In this document: positions 17,527 to 26,715 of the stretch, piece by piece | Position numbering within the stretch: the stretch's first letter is position 1 | How the letters are laid out: each line of letters starts with the position of its first letter | From: Marnyiella aurantia | GTDB lineage: Bacteria > Bacteroidota > Bacteroidia > Flavobacteriales > Weeksellaceae | NCBI RefSeq assembly: GCF_014041915.1 | Contig: NZ_CP059472.1 | Location: 1,798,001-1,862,000 of the forward strand | Direction: 5' to 3' | Length of the DNA stretch: 64,000 nucleotides | Position numbers and translations under genes: made by a program | The notes under the pieces: generated by a model | What the model saw: the letters and a program-made list of their open reading frames with translations, nothing else | Told to the model about the DNA's origin: nothing | The model's database searches: none

Positions 17527-18612
17527 ATGTCCAAATCCCTAATCCCCAAGCTGGAAGCTATTAAGCAGCGCTATAACGAAGTTGCCGACCTTATTATCCA
17601 GCCTGATGTAATTTCCGACCAGAAGAAATATTCCGCCCTAAACAAAGAATACAGCGATCTTGGTAAGATTGTTACTGTTTTCGATAAATATAAGCAGGCG
17701 CTCACAACTATAGAGGAGTCGGACGAGATCATTGCCGATGGATCAGACAGGGAGTTTGTGGAAATGGCCAAGATGGAGAAGAATGAAGCCATTGAGAAGA
17801 TTCCCGGTCTGGAGGAGGAACTTAAGGTACTTCTTATTCCAAAGGATCCTGCGGATGATAAAAACGTAATCATAGAACTGCGTGCAGGAACGGGAGGAGA
17901 TGAAGCCGCGATTTTTGTAGAAGATGTGTACCGCGCCTATTCCATGTTCTTTAAAGCAAAGGGCTGGAAGCACGAAATTACAGATGCAAGTGAAGCATCC
18001 AAAGGATACAAAGAACTTATACTTAAGGTAGAAGGCGATGGTGTATATGGTATTATGAAGTTTGAATCCGGGGTGCACAGGGTACAGCGTGTTCCTGAAA
18101 CGGAGTCTCAGGGAAGGGTTCACACCTCCGCTATTACGGTAGCCGTATTACCTGAAGCAGAAGAAGTGGATTTTGAACTGAATCCCGCAGATATCGAAAT
18201 GCAGACCTCGCGTTCAGGTGGTGCCGGCGGACAGAACGTAAACAAGGTAGAAACCAAGGTACAGCTTACCCACAAACCCAGCGGAATGGTAGTGGTGTGC
18301 CAGCAGGCACGTTCCCAGCTGGCCAACCGCGAACTTGCAATGGAAATGCTTCGTACAAAACTGTATGATATTGAACTGCAGAGGGTAACTGGAGATATTG
18401 CTGCGCAGCGTAAAACAATGGTATCAACTGGTGACAGATCGGCGAAAATTAAAACGTATAATTACTCCCAGGGCAGGGTTACAGACCACCGCATCAACAA
18501 ATCCATCTATAATCTGGATGCCTATATGAACGGCGATATTCAGGAGATGATTGATGCAGTTATCATGGCCGAAAATGCGGAAAAAATGAAAGGTGAGGAG
18601 GAAAATTATTAA
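17527..18612 (+). CDS. prfA: Peptide chain release factor 1
   Basis: A 361-residue class I release factor that terminates translation at UAA and UAG. The peptidyl-tRNA hydrolysis motif GGQ is in [16 protein letters not shown] at about 222-237. HTSAITVAV (about 200) is the RF1 form; RF2 would have HTSFASV. The start at 17527 (MSKSLIPKL) gives the normal RF1 length. The frame continues upstream to 17425, but those 34 residues are not RF1-like and overlap the promoter. Confidence 0.95.
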   Translation: MSKSLIPKLEAIKQRYNEVADLIIQPDVISDQKKYSALNKEYSDLGKIVTVFDKYKQALTTIEESDEIIADGSDREFVEMAKMEKNEAIEKIPGLEEELKVLLIPKDPADDKNVIIELRAGTGGDEAAIFVEDVYRAYSMFFKAKGWKHEITDASEASKGYKELILKVEGDGVYGIMKFESGVHRVQRVPETESQGRVHTSAITVAVLPEAEEVDFELNPADIEMQTSRSGGAGGQNVNKVETKVQLTHKPSGMVVVCQQARSQLANRELAMEMLRTKLYDIELQRVTGDIAAQRKTMVSTGDRSAKIKTYNYSQGRVTDHRINKSIYNLDAYMNGDIQEMIDAVIMAENAEKMKGEEENY

Positions 18613-18660
18613 TATTTAATTCAGATGTCCTATATTAGCGCACATTAAAATATTTAAAAT

Positions 18661-18927
18661 ATGAAAAAATCAATCTTTATGGCGGCTGCATTTGCCGCAG
18701 TGACTCTAATCTCATGTAAGAAAACGGAAACTACTGCTACAGATGTGAACGCAGATTCTACTGATGCTGTAGTTATCGTAGATGCGGATTCTATGCCGGT
18801 TATGTCTGATTCAACGGCTGTTGGAGGCGCATTAGATGCTACCGGTGATGCTATTGAAGATGGTGCTCAGAACGTGAAAGAAGGCGCTCAGGAAGCTACC
18901 GACGGTGATGGTGATGTAACTAAATAA
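18661..18927 (+). CDS. Small acidic lipoprotein
   Basis: An 88-residue lipoprotein with signal peptide and lipobox TLISC (Cys19). The mature part is a disordered, Asp/Ala/Thr-rich chain (DADSMPVMSDSTAVGG) ending in two short amphipathic repeats around NVKEGAQEATDG. No family assigned. It is followed by a strong terminator and is therefore probably a single-gene transcript. Confidence 0.7.
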   Translation: MKKSIFMAAAFAAVTLISCKKTETTATDVNADSTDAVVIVDADSMPVMSDSTAVGGALDATGDAIEDGAQNVKEGAQEATDGDGDVTK

Positions 18928-18950
18928 TCACTTTTACCAATATGAATTAA

Positions 18951-18979
18951 AGTCTTCCCAACCGGGAAGGCTTTTTTTG
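18951..18979 (+). terminator. Rho-independent terminator
   Basis: AGTCTTCCC pairs with GGGAAGGCT across a 4-base loop, followed by seven T residues. Confidence 0.85.
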
Positions 18980-19039
18980 TGCAAAAAATTCAGATCTATC
19001 TGCTGTATTTCTAATTAGGAATATATTTAACTTAATCCT

Positions 19040-19047
19040 TAATTTTG
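19040..19047 (+). promoter_or_regulatory. -7 box, possibly leaderless transcript
   Basis: TAATTTTG ends three bases before the ATG at 19051, so transcription would start at or inside the start codon. Confidence 0.55.
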
Positions 19048-19050
19048 AGT

Positions 19051-19536
19051 ATGAAAAAGTACCTTTTATTCCTATATATAATATTCCTGGCACAAGTTCA
19101 GGCACAGCAGGAAATCATACCTCAGCTTAAATTTGAAGAACTGGAGAATAGGATTGCGGAAATGCCGGCTGACTTGCTGGTCGTTAATTTCTGGGCTACC
19201 ACCTGTGCTCCCTGCGTGAAAGAGTTACCCGATTTTATGGAAGTAAACCGTAAATATGAGTCCAATCCAGGATTCAAAATGCTTTTGGTCACCTTGGACA
19301 GAACCAGGGACATGGAAAGGGTTAAGAAATTTATCACTGATAAAAATATTGCCGCGAAGGTGGTATTGCTGGACGATAACAAACGGATGAACACCTGGAT
19401 TCCGCGTTTTGATCCCGAATGGGGTGGCGAAATACCGGTAACTATTTTTTACAGAAAAGGGGTTAAAGTGCACTTCCATAACGGGGAGATGTCTAAACCC
19501 GAACTCGAAGAAATAATCAGTAAGCATTTAAATTAA
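19051..19536 (+). CDS. TlpA-like periplasmic thioredoxin
   Basis: A 161-residue exported thioredoxin-fold protein. The signal peptide ends after AQVQAQ. The active-site motif is CAPC within NFWATTCAPCVKELP, as in TlpA/ResA oxidoreductases that reduce disulfides, for example in apocytochromes. The cis-Pro loop is EIPVTIFY. The ATG at 19051 is preferred over the in-frame TTG at 19045. It is followed after 18 bp by a second thioredoxin-like gene, so the two are probably co-transcribed. Confidence 0.85.
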   Translation: MKKYLLFLYIIFLAQVQAQQEIIPQLKFEELENRIAEMPADLLVVNFWATTCAPCVKELPDFMEVNRKYESNPGFKMLLVTLDRTRDMERVKKFITDKNIAAKVVLLDDNKRMNTWIPRFDPEWGGEIPVTIFYRKGVKVHFHNGEMSKPELEEIISKHLN

Positions 19537-19554
19537 ACGCAAATAATTAGTAAT

Positions 19555-20196
19555 ATGAAATCTCTAAAAATCTTCTTATTGGGTATTTTACTTTTGGCGG
19601 CCGGTTTTGCACAGTCGCAGTCGGCGGTAAGTTTTACTACAAAATCTTCCAAGACCGGTTATGCAGTTGGCGACGAAGCTACAGACTTTAGACTGAAAAA
19701 CACAGACGGCAAGATGGTATCGCTCAGTGATTATAAATCTGCAAAAGGTTTTATCATCATATTTACATGCAATCACTGTCCCTATGCCAAAAAGTATGAA
19801 GAACGAATCGTGGCACTGGACAAAATGTATAAAGCCAAAGGTTATCCCGTAATCGCAATTAATCCAAATGATGCGACCGTTCAGCCGGAAGATGGTTTTG
19901 AAGAGATGAAACAGCGCGCCATAGAAAAAGGTTTTACATTCCCTTACCTTGTGGACGAGGGGCAGAAAATTTACCCCCAGTACGGTGCAACCAAGACACC
20001 GCATGTATTTTTGCTTAATAAGGAAAAGGGCCGTAACATCGTAAAATATATTGGTGCTATCGACAATAACTACGAAGATGCCTCAGATGTCTCCGAATTC
20101 TATCTTCAGGACGCCGTGAACAGTTTGCTGCAAGGGGAGAAAATTAAAACGGAGAAAACCGTTGCGATAGGCTGTACCATTAAGGTGAAAAAATAG
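19555..20196 (+). CDS. Exported thioredoxin/AhpC-like redoxin
   Basis: A 213-residue exported protein of the AhpC-TSA/redoxin group. It has a signal peptide (cut near GFAQSQ), then DEATDFRLKNTDGK typical of redoxins, and a CNHCPYAKKY site that replaces the peroxiredoxin motif with a CxxC. The cis-Pro region is TKTPHVFLL. A further Cys lies near the end (AIGCTIK). Such proteins act on periplasmic thiols; the substrate is unknown. It is paired with the preceding TlpA-like gene. Confidence 0.8.
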   Translation: MKSLKIFLLGILLLAAGFAQSQSAVSFTTKSSKTGYAVGDEATDFRLKNTDGKMVSLSDYKSAKGFIIIFTCNHCPYAKKYEERIVALDKMYKAKGYPVIAINPNDATVQPEDGFEEMKQRAIEKGFTFPYLVDEGQKIYPQYGATKTPHVFLLNKEKGRNIVKYIGAIDNNYEDASDVSEFYLQDAVNSLLQGEKIKTEKTVAIGCTIKVKK

Positions 20197-20297
20197 AAAA
20201 TACTTACCGCGGATTGGGGTAAGAGGAGATTTTTCATGCTGCTTCCTTCATCAACGTTTTAAAATCAGTAACTTTATGGCCTGTTAAAGCAAGCAAA

Positions 20298-22415
20298 ATG
20301 CGCAAAGAAATTCAGAACAAAACCCCCGATTTTTCGTCCGATTTTGATGTTAAACTTCCTTATTTTTTTGAAAAGGACGGACTCGAAATGAAATCGGCAT
20401 ACACTGCTCAGGACTCAGAAAAAATTACTGAAAAACAATATTCGGCCGGAACTGCTCCATATTTACGTGGTCCTTATTCCACAATGTATGTACAGAAACC
20501 CTGGACCATACGTCAGTATGCCGGATTCTCCACTGCGGAAGAATCCAATGCATTTTACCGCCGGAATCTTGCGGCTGGACAGAAAGGACTTTCTGTAGCA
20601 TTTGACCTTGCAACACACCGTGGGTATGATTCAGATCATCCGCGTGTAGTAGGCGATGTGGGAAAAGCCGGTGTAGCCATTGACTCCGTGGAAGACATGA
20701 AGATCCTTTTTGACCAGATTCCACTGGATCAGATTTCGGTTTCAATGACAATGAACGGAGCCGTACTGCCCATTCTTGCGTTCTATATTGTGGCTGCCGA
20801 AGAACAGGGAGTTTCTCAAAATCTTCTTTCAGGAACCATCCAGAATGACATCCTGAAGGAGTTTATGGTCCGTAACACCTATATCTATCCGCCTACTCCT
20901 TCCATGAAAATCATCGCGGATATATTTGAATATACTGCTAAGAATATCCCGAAATTCAACTCAATTTCTATTTCCGGCTATCACATGCAGGAAGCCGGCG
21001 CCACACCGGTTCTGGAAATGGCCTATACCCTGGCAGACGGTCTGGAATATGTACGGACCGGAATTCAGGCCGGAATGAAGGTTGATGATTTTGCCCCCAG
21101 ACTTTCGTTTTTCTGGGCTGTTGGGATGAATCACTTCATGGAAATTGCGAAAATGAGGGCTGCTCGTTACATCTGGGCCGACCTTTTAACGCAGTTTTCG
21201 CCGCAAAATCAAAAATCTCTGGCGCTTCGTACACACTCGCAGACTTCAGGCTGGAGCCTTACAGAGCAGGAGCCCTTCAATAATATTACACGAACTGCAA
21301 TTGAGGCACTATCAGCAGCTTTGGGCGGAACACAGTCTCTGCATACCAATGCACTGGATGAAGCCATTGCTTTACCCACCGACTATTCCGCAAAAATTGC
21401 CCGTAACACTCAAATTATCCTGCAGCAGGAGACCGGCATCTGTGATGTTGTAGATCCAATGGGCGGCAGTCATTTGGTTGAGACTCTTACTCAGCAGATG
21501 ATTGATGAAGCTATGAAGTATATTGATGAGGTGGAGAAAGAAGGAGGTATGACCAAAGCCATCGAAGCCGGAATTCCAAAAATGCGGATTGAGGAAGCGG
21601 CCGCCAGGAAGCAGGCAAAGATTGACAGTGGTGAAGAGTTCATTATAGGTGTAAATTCCTTTAAATCTTCGCAGAAACAGATGGAACTGGAAATCCTGGA
21701 TATTGACAACTCTGAGGTTAGAAGAAAACAGATTGAAAGGCTTGATACTATTAAAGCCAGCCGCAACACAGCAGATGTTGATGAGATACTGGAAAAGTTA
21801 AGCAATGCAGCGGAAAGCGGAACCGGAAACCTTCTGGAGATATGCATCGAAGCAGCCCGCCGCCGTGTAACACTGGGTGAAATGAGTGATGCTATGGAGA
21901 AAAGCTACGGGCGCTACAAAGCAAACATAAGAACAATACAGGGAGTTTATGCGATGAATGCTTCAAAGAACGAATATTTTGAAAAAGCCCTGGCTCTGAC
22001 CCAGCAGTTTGAAGACCAGCAGGGCCGGAGACCTCGGATTATGGTTGTTAAAATGGGTCAGGACGGTCATGACCGGGGTGCCAAGGTAGTAGCGACTGCC
22101 TTTGCCGATATGGGTTTTGATGTTGATGTTGCACCGCTTTTCCAGACTCCGGCCGAAGTTGCCATGCAGGCTGTGGAAAACGATATCCATATCCTCGGAG
22201 TTTCTTCTCTTGCCGCAGGACATAAAACTCTCGTTCCTCAGGTGGTTGAAGAACTTAAGAAATTAGGTGCTGACGATATCAGGATTGTTGTGGGTGGCGT
22301 AATTCCCCAGCAGGATTATGAATTCCTGCACAAGAATGGTGCAGACCACATTTTCGGTCCTGGCACCAATCTGCCGAAATCTGCCTGTGAGATTCTGGAA
22401 AAGTATCTTAACTAG
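20298..22415 (+). CDS. scpA: Methylmalonyl-CoA mutase, large (catalytic) subunit
   Basis: A 705-residue adenosylcobalamin enzyme that interconverts succinyl-CoA and (R)-methylmalonyl-CoA. The N-terminal TIM barrel contains the substrate-binding [23 protein letters not shown] region. The C-terminal B12 domain has the DxHxxG motif in GQDGHDRGA (about 586-594, lower-ligand His near 590), and GVSSLAAGH is the SxL element. The small non-catalytic subunit usually sits directly upstream; here the upstream gene is a redoxin, so it must be elsewhere. The accessory GTPase MeaB is two genes downstream. Confidence 0.93.
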   Translation: MRKEIQNKTPDFSSDFDVKLPYFFEKDGLEMKSAYTAQDSEKITEKQYSAGTAPYLRGPYSTMYVQKPWTIRQYAGFSTAEESNAFYRRNLAAGQKGLSVAFDLATHRGYDSDHPRVVGDVGKAGVAIDSVEDMKILFDQIPLDQISVSMTMNGAVLPILAFYIVAAEEQGVSQNLLSGTIQNDILKEFMVRNTYIYPPTPSMKIIADIFEYTAKNIPKFNSISISGYHMQEAGATPVLEMAYTLADGLEYVRTGIQAGMKVDDFAPRLSFFWAVGMNHFMEIAKMRAARYIWADLLTQFSPQNQKSLALRTHSQTSGWSLTEQEPFNNITRTAIEALSAALGGTQSLHTNALDEAIALPTDYSAKIARNTQIILQQETGICDVVDPMGGSHLVETLTQQMIDEAMKYIDEVEKEGGMTKAIEAGIPKMRIEEAAARKQAKIDSGEEFIIGVNSFKSSQKQMELEILDIDNSEVRRKQIERLDTIKASRNTADVDEILEKLSNAAESGTGNLLEICIEAARRRVTLGEMSDAMEKSYGRYKANIRTIQGVYAMNASKNEYFEKALALTQQFEDQQGRRPRIMVVKMGQDGHDRGAKVVATAFADMGFDVDVAPLFQTPAEVAMQAVENDIHILGVSSLAAGHKTLVPQVVEELKKLGADDIRIVVGGVIPQQDYEFLHKNGADHIFGPGTNLPKSACEILEKYLN

Positions 22416-22457
22416 AATAAATCCCAAACAGAAATTCCTCCACATTCGGAGGAATTT

Positions 22458-22736
22458 TCAGTTTTGGGAAATCAGATAATCATATACCATTTGGTGTTGG
22501 TCCGGAGTAAGTTTTGCACGCGGCGCCATTCTGCTCAGTGTTTCAATCCACTCCGCATCGGTATGTTTAGTCGGTTCAGGTAAATTATGACATTTATTGC
22601 ACGAGTTTTCGAAGACAGTTTTTCCCTGAGAAAGTTTTTCAGAAGAGGTGTACTTAGGTCCTGTTACCGCATTACTTCTTGCGCACGAGACCATGAAAAG
22701 CGAAACTGCCGCCGCTGTTAGGATTGTCTTTTTCAT
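22458..22736 (-). CDS. c-type cytochrome lipoprotein
   Basis: A 92-residue lipoprotein. The start chosen is the ATG at 22736 (MKKTILTAAAVSLFMVSC, lipobox Cys19). The frame extends upstream to 23018 only as antisense to the epimerase gene. The single haem motif CNKCH is in FENSCNKCHNLPEP, and a Met in SRMAPRAKL or in HQMVYDYL may be the distal ligand. It is a small periplasmic electron carrier, divergent from the epimerase gene and convergent with the mutase gene. Confidence 0.85.
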   Translation of the reverse strand: MKKTILTAAAVSLFMVSCARSNAVTGPKYTSSEKLSQGKTVFENSCNKCHNLPEPTKHTDAEWIETLSRMAPRAKLTPDQHQMVYDYLISQN

Positions 22737-22811
22737 AATAGTTTTGATTTGGTCAAACAAAATTACATGGTAAGCACTACCTTTAATTATATAATTCCTA
22801 AAATTTAATGC

Positions 22812-23804
22812 ATGACTCTCACCTACAATGATTACAGGCTGCAGCTTCGGGAAACTTTTAAAATCGCCTACGGTAATTACGACTACCGCGATTCTCTTAC
22901 GGTGGCACTTTCTGCAAATGGTGAAACTGGGTTTGGCGAATGTGTAGCCATCAACTATTACAATATAGATCTTCAAAAATTCAAACTTGATCTGGAATCT
23001 GTAAAAGACAGGCTTCACAGTCTATCCATTATTCATCCGCTGGAATTTTACTCTTTTCTGCTAACTCTTGAACTTCATCCTTTCCTGCGTTCCGCACTGG
23101 ATTGTGCTTATTGGGACCTTTTTGGTAAGCTGGAAAACAGAACTTTCGCTGAAGTTGTGGATTTGCATCAGGACAACTTGCCTGAGTCATCCTTCACTAT
23201 AAATGTCGCTGGTTTTGATGAGCAATTCGAAAAGATAAAGGCCAGCAAATGGACTAGATTCAAGGTGAAATGCAACGGACTGGACCGCGGTAATGTTTTC
23301 AAACTGCTGGACAGTGGTAAGGAGGTTGCGCTTGATTCTAACACCAGCTTTACTGAAGAAGACTGCATTTTTCTGGAATCGCAAACGCTTACTCAAGGCT
23401 TCTCTTATCTGGAACAGCCTCTGCCGGCAGGCCAATTTTCGCTACTTACCAAAAACAAAAACGCTCATTGGATGTGTGATGAAGACTGCCAAAGCGTGGA
23501 AGATTTACAATCTTTGTCCAGTCATTACCGAAGTGTCAACATCAAGGTGATGAAACTGGGTGGGATAACTCCAGCCCTCGAAATGATCTCGGCAGCGCAC
23601 AGTTTCGGCTTCAAGGTGATGATTGGCTGCATGACGGAATCGACCGTCGGAATTTCTGCAGGTATGGCATTGGCCGGACTTTGCGATTATGCAGATCTGG
23701 ACGGAGCGAATCTGATTTCCAATGATTTTGCTGAAGGCAGCAAGGTGGTTGAAGGCAAATTGCTTCTGTCTGAAGCCCCCGGCCTTGGGATCCGGTTGAT
23801 CTAA
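22812..23804 (+). CDS. Dipeptide epimerase, enolase superfamily
   Basis: A 330-residue enolase-superfamily enzyme close to L-Ala-D/L-Glu epimerases, which convert the muropeptide L-Ala-D-Glu to L-Ala-L-Glu during wall recycling. The catalytic KxK is K151-V-K153. Metal ligands are D175 (ALDSNTSF), E201 (LEQPL) and D223 (CDEDC), and the second catalytic Lys is K245 (NIKVMKLGG). MTESTVGISAG near the end is characteristic. It would fit with the AmgK/MurU-like recycling genes at the start of the window, although the two are 18 kb apart. The exact dipeptide specificity is not readable. Confidence 0.85.
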   Translation: MTLTYNDYRLQLRETFKIAYGNYDYRDSLTVALSANGETGFGECVAINYYNIDLQKFKLDLESVKDRLHSLSIIHPLEFYSFLLTLELHPFLRSALDCAYWDLFGKLENRTFAEVVDLHQDNLPESSFTINVAGFDEQFEKIKASKWTRFKVKCNGLDRGNVFKLLDSGKEVALDSNTSFTEEDCIFLESQTLTQGFSYLEQPLPAGQFSLLTKNKNAHWMCDEDCQSVEDLQSLSSHYRSVNIKVMKLGGITPALEMISAAHSFGFKVMIGCMTESTVGISAGMALAGLCDYADLDGANLISNDFAEGSKVVEGKLLLSEAPGLGIRLI

Positions 23805-23845
23805 TTCAGCGGGCGGTAAAATTTGAGCCTTTGGCAGGTAAACAT

Positions 23846-23853
23846 TAAATTTG
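23846..23853 (+). promoter_or_regulatory. -7 box of meaB
   Basis: TAAATTTG lies 14 bases before the ATG at 23868 and supports this start over the in-frame TTG at 23823. Confidence 0.6.
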
Positions 23854-23867
23854 GTTTTTATTTCGGT

Positions 23868-24857
23868 ATGGACATAACAAATGAGGTTTTAATTGAGGGA
23901 ATTCGAAGTGGAAACAAACGCTTACTGGCCAAAGCCATTACGCTTGTAGAGAGCAAGAAGCCCGAACACCGGGAACAGGCCGAAGCTTTACTTCAGGAAA
24001 TAATGCCTTTTTCAGGAAACTCCGTCAGAATCGGTATCACCGGCGTACCGGGCGCAGGTAAATCTACATTCATTGAAAGCTTTGGAAAACTGGCTATAGA
24101 AAAAGGACATAAGGTTGCTGTCCTGGCCATTGATCCCAGTTCTTCATTAAATAAAGGTTCTATACTGGGCGATAAAACCCGCATGGAAGAACTCGCCCGG
24201 GAAGAAAATGCCTTTATCCGGCCTTCACCCAGTTCAGGATTTCTTGGAGGAATTGCCAATACTACTTTCGAGACGATGCTTCTGTGTGAGGCTGCAGGTT
24301 ATGACTGCATACTGATTGAGACGGTAGGGGTGGGCCAGAGCGAAGTTTTGGTTTCCGAAATAACTGATGTTTTCCTTTTCCTGAAAATCATTGGGGGCGG
24401 CGATGAGCTTCAGGGCATAAAGCGCGGAATAATGGAGATGGTAGACCTTATCTTCATCAACAAAGTAGATTCGGAAAACATACTCGCTGCCAAAAGGACA
24501 AAAACCGAACTGATGCGGGCACTACACTTTCTCCATCCTAAGGAAAAGGACTGGAAAGTGCCGGTAGTGCTGGGCTCAGCATTAAATCATGAAGGCCTTA
24601 AGGACGTGTACAGCAATATAGAACGCTTTATTGAACTTAAACGTAAGAGTGGCCGCTTCCAGGAAGTCAGAATGTTACAGGCAGCCCACCGTTTCGAATT
24701 CTGGGTACAGGAATATATCCGTATAATGACTCAAAAAGAAAATTCCGCAGAGAACTTATTTATTCAGCATAAAAAAAATGCCTCCGAACTGAAAGGCAAT
24801 CCCAGTTCGGAAGCAAAGAAGTTTGTAAATGAAATACTGAAAAAGACTATTTCCTGA
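23868..24857 (+). CDS. meaB: Methylmalonyl-CoA mutase-associated GTPase MeaB
   Basis: A 329-residue G3E-family P-loop GTPase that loads and protects the cobalamin cofactor of methylmalonyl-CoA mutase. Walker A is GVPGAGKST (59-67). DPSSSLNKGSILGDKTRM is the MeaB signature, ETVGVGQSE is the switch/Walker B region, and INKVD is the guanine-specificity motif. Its client, the mutase large subunit, is encoded 1.4 kb upstream. Its 3' end overlaps the convergent DUF4251 gene by 11 bp. Confidence 0.93.
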   Translation: MDITNEVLIEGIRSGNKRLLAKAITLVESKKPEHREQAEALLQEIMPFSGNSVRIGITGVPGAGKSTFIESFGKLAIEKGHKVAVLAIDPSSSLNKGSILGDKTRMEELAREENAFIRPSPSSGFLGGIANTTFETMLLCEAAGYDCILIETVGVGQSEVLVSEITDVFLFLKIIGGGDELQGIKRGIMEMVDLIFINKVDSENILAAKRTKTELMRALHFLHPKEKDWKVPVVLGSALNHEGLKDVYSNIERFIELKRKSGRFQEVRMLQAAHRFEFWVQEYIRIMTQKENSAENLFIQHKKNASELKGNPSSEAKKFVNEILKKTIS

Positions 24858-25374
24858 CAGTTTCGTTTGCAGCGATATACCCGTCATAAGATATTGGCTG
24901 GCGGTCGGTTGTATCTACAGAGACAAAAGCTTTTCCATTGCTATAAACTTCAATGTTGATCATACTGATATGTGAAACATCATTTGGCCTGATCATGAAT
25001 ACTGCATTACCTTTTTTAGACGTTGATTTCTGGACTGTAAAATCCTCAGACGTAAACCGTAAACTCTGTTTATTAGTGTCGTAACCATTGCTGTTGTACA
25101 GCCTTCCGAAATAGGGTAATGTGCAGGTCAGTTTTTCCTTCTCTATAACAAGTGTGTACCCACTGTCCAGAGTAGTCAATCGGGTTGGCGTATAATTCGG
25201 AATCGCGTTGGTAACCGCATTAATATCCGCCCCTACTGCATTTGCTTTCTGTGCATGGAAGGTGAAGTCACCGGCGCTTGTAAGTTGCTGTGTAGCTGCC
25301 GGCTCCAGGTAGTTTTGCGAAGAACAGTTCAGGAACAGTCCCAGGCCTACAATCATTAAAAATATATTTTTCAT
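24847..25374 (-). CDS. DUF4251 lipoprotein
   Basis: A 175-residue lipoprotein with lipobox FLNC (Cys17). The family signature is clear: TFHAQKANAV, then LPYFGRLYN (about 87-95), and near the C-terminus the NGKAFVSV...RQPISYDGYI block. DUF4251 proteins are common in Bacteroidota and of unknown function. It ends tail to tail with meaB, sharing 11 bp. Confidence 0.85.
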   Translation of the reverse strand: MKNIFLMIVGLGLFLNCSSQNYLEPAATQQLTSAGDFTFHAQKANAVGADINAVTNAIPNYTPTRLTTLDSGYTLVIEKEKLTCTLPYFGRLYNSNGYDTNKQSLRFTSEDFTVQKSTSKKGNAVFMIRPNDVSHISMINIEVYSNGKAFVSVDTTDRQPISYDGYIAANETVRK

Positions 25375-25481
25375 TTTTTTTGAATTTATTTATAAGTTGT
25401 TAGCTTATATTCAGCAAATCTAAGACCGTAAATTTATTGGAATAATAATTGCAAAACCGTAGAAATCAAATATCATTTACT

Positions 25482-26288
25482 ATGAAACTTATAAACACAA
25501 TCGGAATAGGCGCCATGATGTTCGCGGCAGTTGCATGTTCAACTAATCCAATTACCGGAAGAAGATCTCTTCAGTTAGCAAATGATGCAGAAATTGCGTC
25601 AATGGCTGCCCAGGAGTATCAGAAAACAATAACCCAGTCTAAAATAATCAGCGGCACCACACAGGCAAAAAGTGTTGCCAATGTGGGAACACGTATAAAG
25701 AATGCGGCTTACAATTATTATAAAACCTTAGGACGCGAAGGCGACCTGACCAATTATCAGTGGGAGTTTAAACTTATTGACAACAAGCAGATTAATGCCT
25801 GGTGTATGCCTGGTGGTAAAGTGGCGGTATATACAGGTATTATGCCGGTTACACAAAATGATACAGGGCTGGCAGTTGTAATGGGCCATGAAGTTTCCCA
25901 TGCATTAGCCGGACACGGTAACGAAAGAATTTCACAGGCTATGGTTGCCCAACTTGGTGGGGCGGTTATTGGTTCGCAGGTATCGGGCGGCCAATGGGGT
26001 GCTATTTTTGAGCAGGTTTATCCAATTGGTGCACAGGTAGGTCTTATGGCTTACGGGCGTAAACAGGAACTGGAAGCAGATCAGATGGGCCTATACCTTA
26101 TGGGTATGGCAGGATACGATCCAAGACAGGCAATACCATTCTGGCAGCGTATGGAATCTGCCTCAACCGGAGCACAGCGTCCGCCGGAGTTCCTTTCCAC
26201 TCACCCGGGGCCGGAAAACCGTCAGGCCGCATTAAATTCGTATATGGATAAAGCTCTGACTTATTACAGAGCAGCGGGCGGGAAATAA
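25482..26288 (+). CDS. M48 family metalloprotease lipoprotein
   Basis: A 268-residue zinc metallopeptidase, related to the LoiP/BepA type that works on outer membrane proteins. The start at 25482 gives a signal peptide with Cys19 in VACSTNPITGRRSL, a stretch shared by these lipoproteins. The zinc motif is HEVSH (126-130) in VVMGHEVSHALAGHG, and the third ligand is the Glu in RKQELEADQMG (about 193). It is terminated by the hairpin at 26313-26349. Confidence 0.88.
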   Translation: MKLINTIGIGAMMFAAVACSTNPITGRRSLQLANDAEIASMAAQEYQKTITQSKIISGTTQAKSVANVGTRIKNAAYNYYKTLGREGDLTNYQWEFKLIDNKQINAWCMPGGKVAVYTGIMPVTQNDTGLAVVMGHEVSHALAGHGNERISQAMVAQLGGAVIGSQVSGGQWGAIFEQVYPIGAQVGLMAYGRKQELEADQMGLYLMGMAGYDPRQAIPFWQRMESASTGAQRPPEFLSTHPGPENRQAALNSYMDKALTYYRAAGGK

Positions 26289-26312
26289 TAAATAACAAAC
26301 AGTAACTTACAG

Positions 26313-26349
26313 ACCTTCTCAATATTTTATAAATTTGGGAAGGTTTTTT
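26313..26349 (+). terminator. Terminator with a -7 box in its loop
   Basis: An 8-bp stem (26313-26320 with 26337-26344, one G-U pair) is followed by TTTTTT and would end the M48 transcript. The 16-base loop plus the first stem base contain TAAATTTG (26330-26337), a consensus -7 box for the next gene. Confidence 0.65.
26330..26337 (+). promoter_or_regulatory. -7 box inside the terminator loop
   Basis: TAAATTTG lies 24 bases before the ATG at 26362. Confidence 0.55.
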
Positions 26350-26361
26350 AAATATAGCGAT

Positions 26362-26697
26362 ATGAAAAATTTAACCCTGGTGGGTATTATCCTCCTAGCT
26401 TTAGCCTTTTTACTGTACTACATGCTACCGGAATTTTCAATGGTTAAACTCTTTGAACCAATAAGTCTAATGGGCATACTTGCGGGAATCGGGATTGGTC
26501 TTATAATAGGTGGTGTTGTGGGCTATGTAAGCAAAGGTTCTGCGTTAAAAGAGGAGCAGAAAAGACGTGAGTACAAACAACTTCTGAAAGAAAAAGCTGA
26601 ACTTGAGAAGATTGCCGCTGCGAATGCTGTAAATCAGAATACCACAGCCACCCAACCTTTAAACCGCGATAAAGAAAATACGCAGAACTTTTATTAG
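26362..26697 (+). CDS. Small inner membrane protein with a coiled-coil tail
   Basis: A 111-residue protein with two membrane segments (about 4-20 and 32-56, the second rich in Gly and Ile: GILAGIGIGLIIGG). A charged helix (KEEQKRREYKQLLKEKAELEKI) probably forms a coiled coil in the cytoplasm. The layout resembles LapA-type (DUF1049) envelope proteins, but identity is too weak to name it. The ATG at 26362 is preferred over a TTG at 26335 that lies in the promoter box. Confidence 0.6.
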   Translation: MKNLTLVGIILLALAFLLYYMLPEFSMVKLFEPISLMGILAGIGIGLIIGGVVGYVSKGSALKEEQKRREYKQLLKEKAELEKIAAANAVNQNTTATQPLNRDKENTQNFY

Positions 26698-26709
26698 TCC
26701 TGCGTATTT
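26676..26709. terminator. Bidirectional terminator
   Basis: AAATACGCAG (26676-26685) pairs with CTGCGTATTT (26700-26709). The loop contains the stop codon of the plus-strand gene. It separates two convergent genes. Confidence 0.7.
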
Positions 26710-26715
26710 GTTTTC

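Noticed and set aside
22737-23018. N-terminal extension of the cytochrome lipoprotein gene
   Set aside because: These 94 codons are antisense to the epimerase gene, and a lipoprotein signal starts exactly at 22736.
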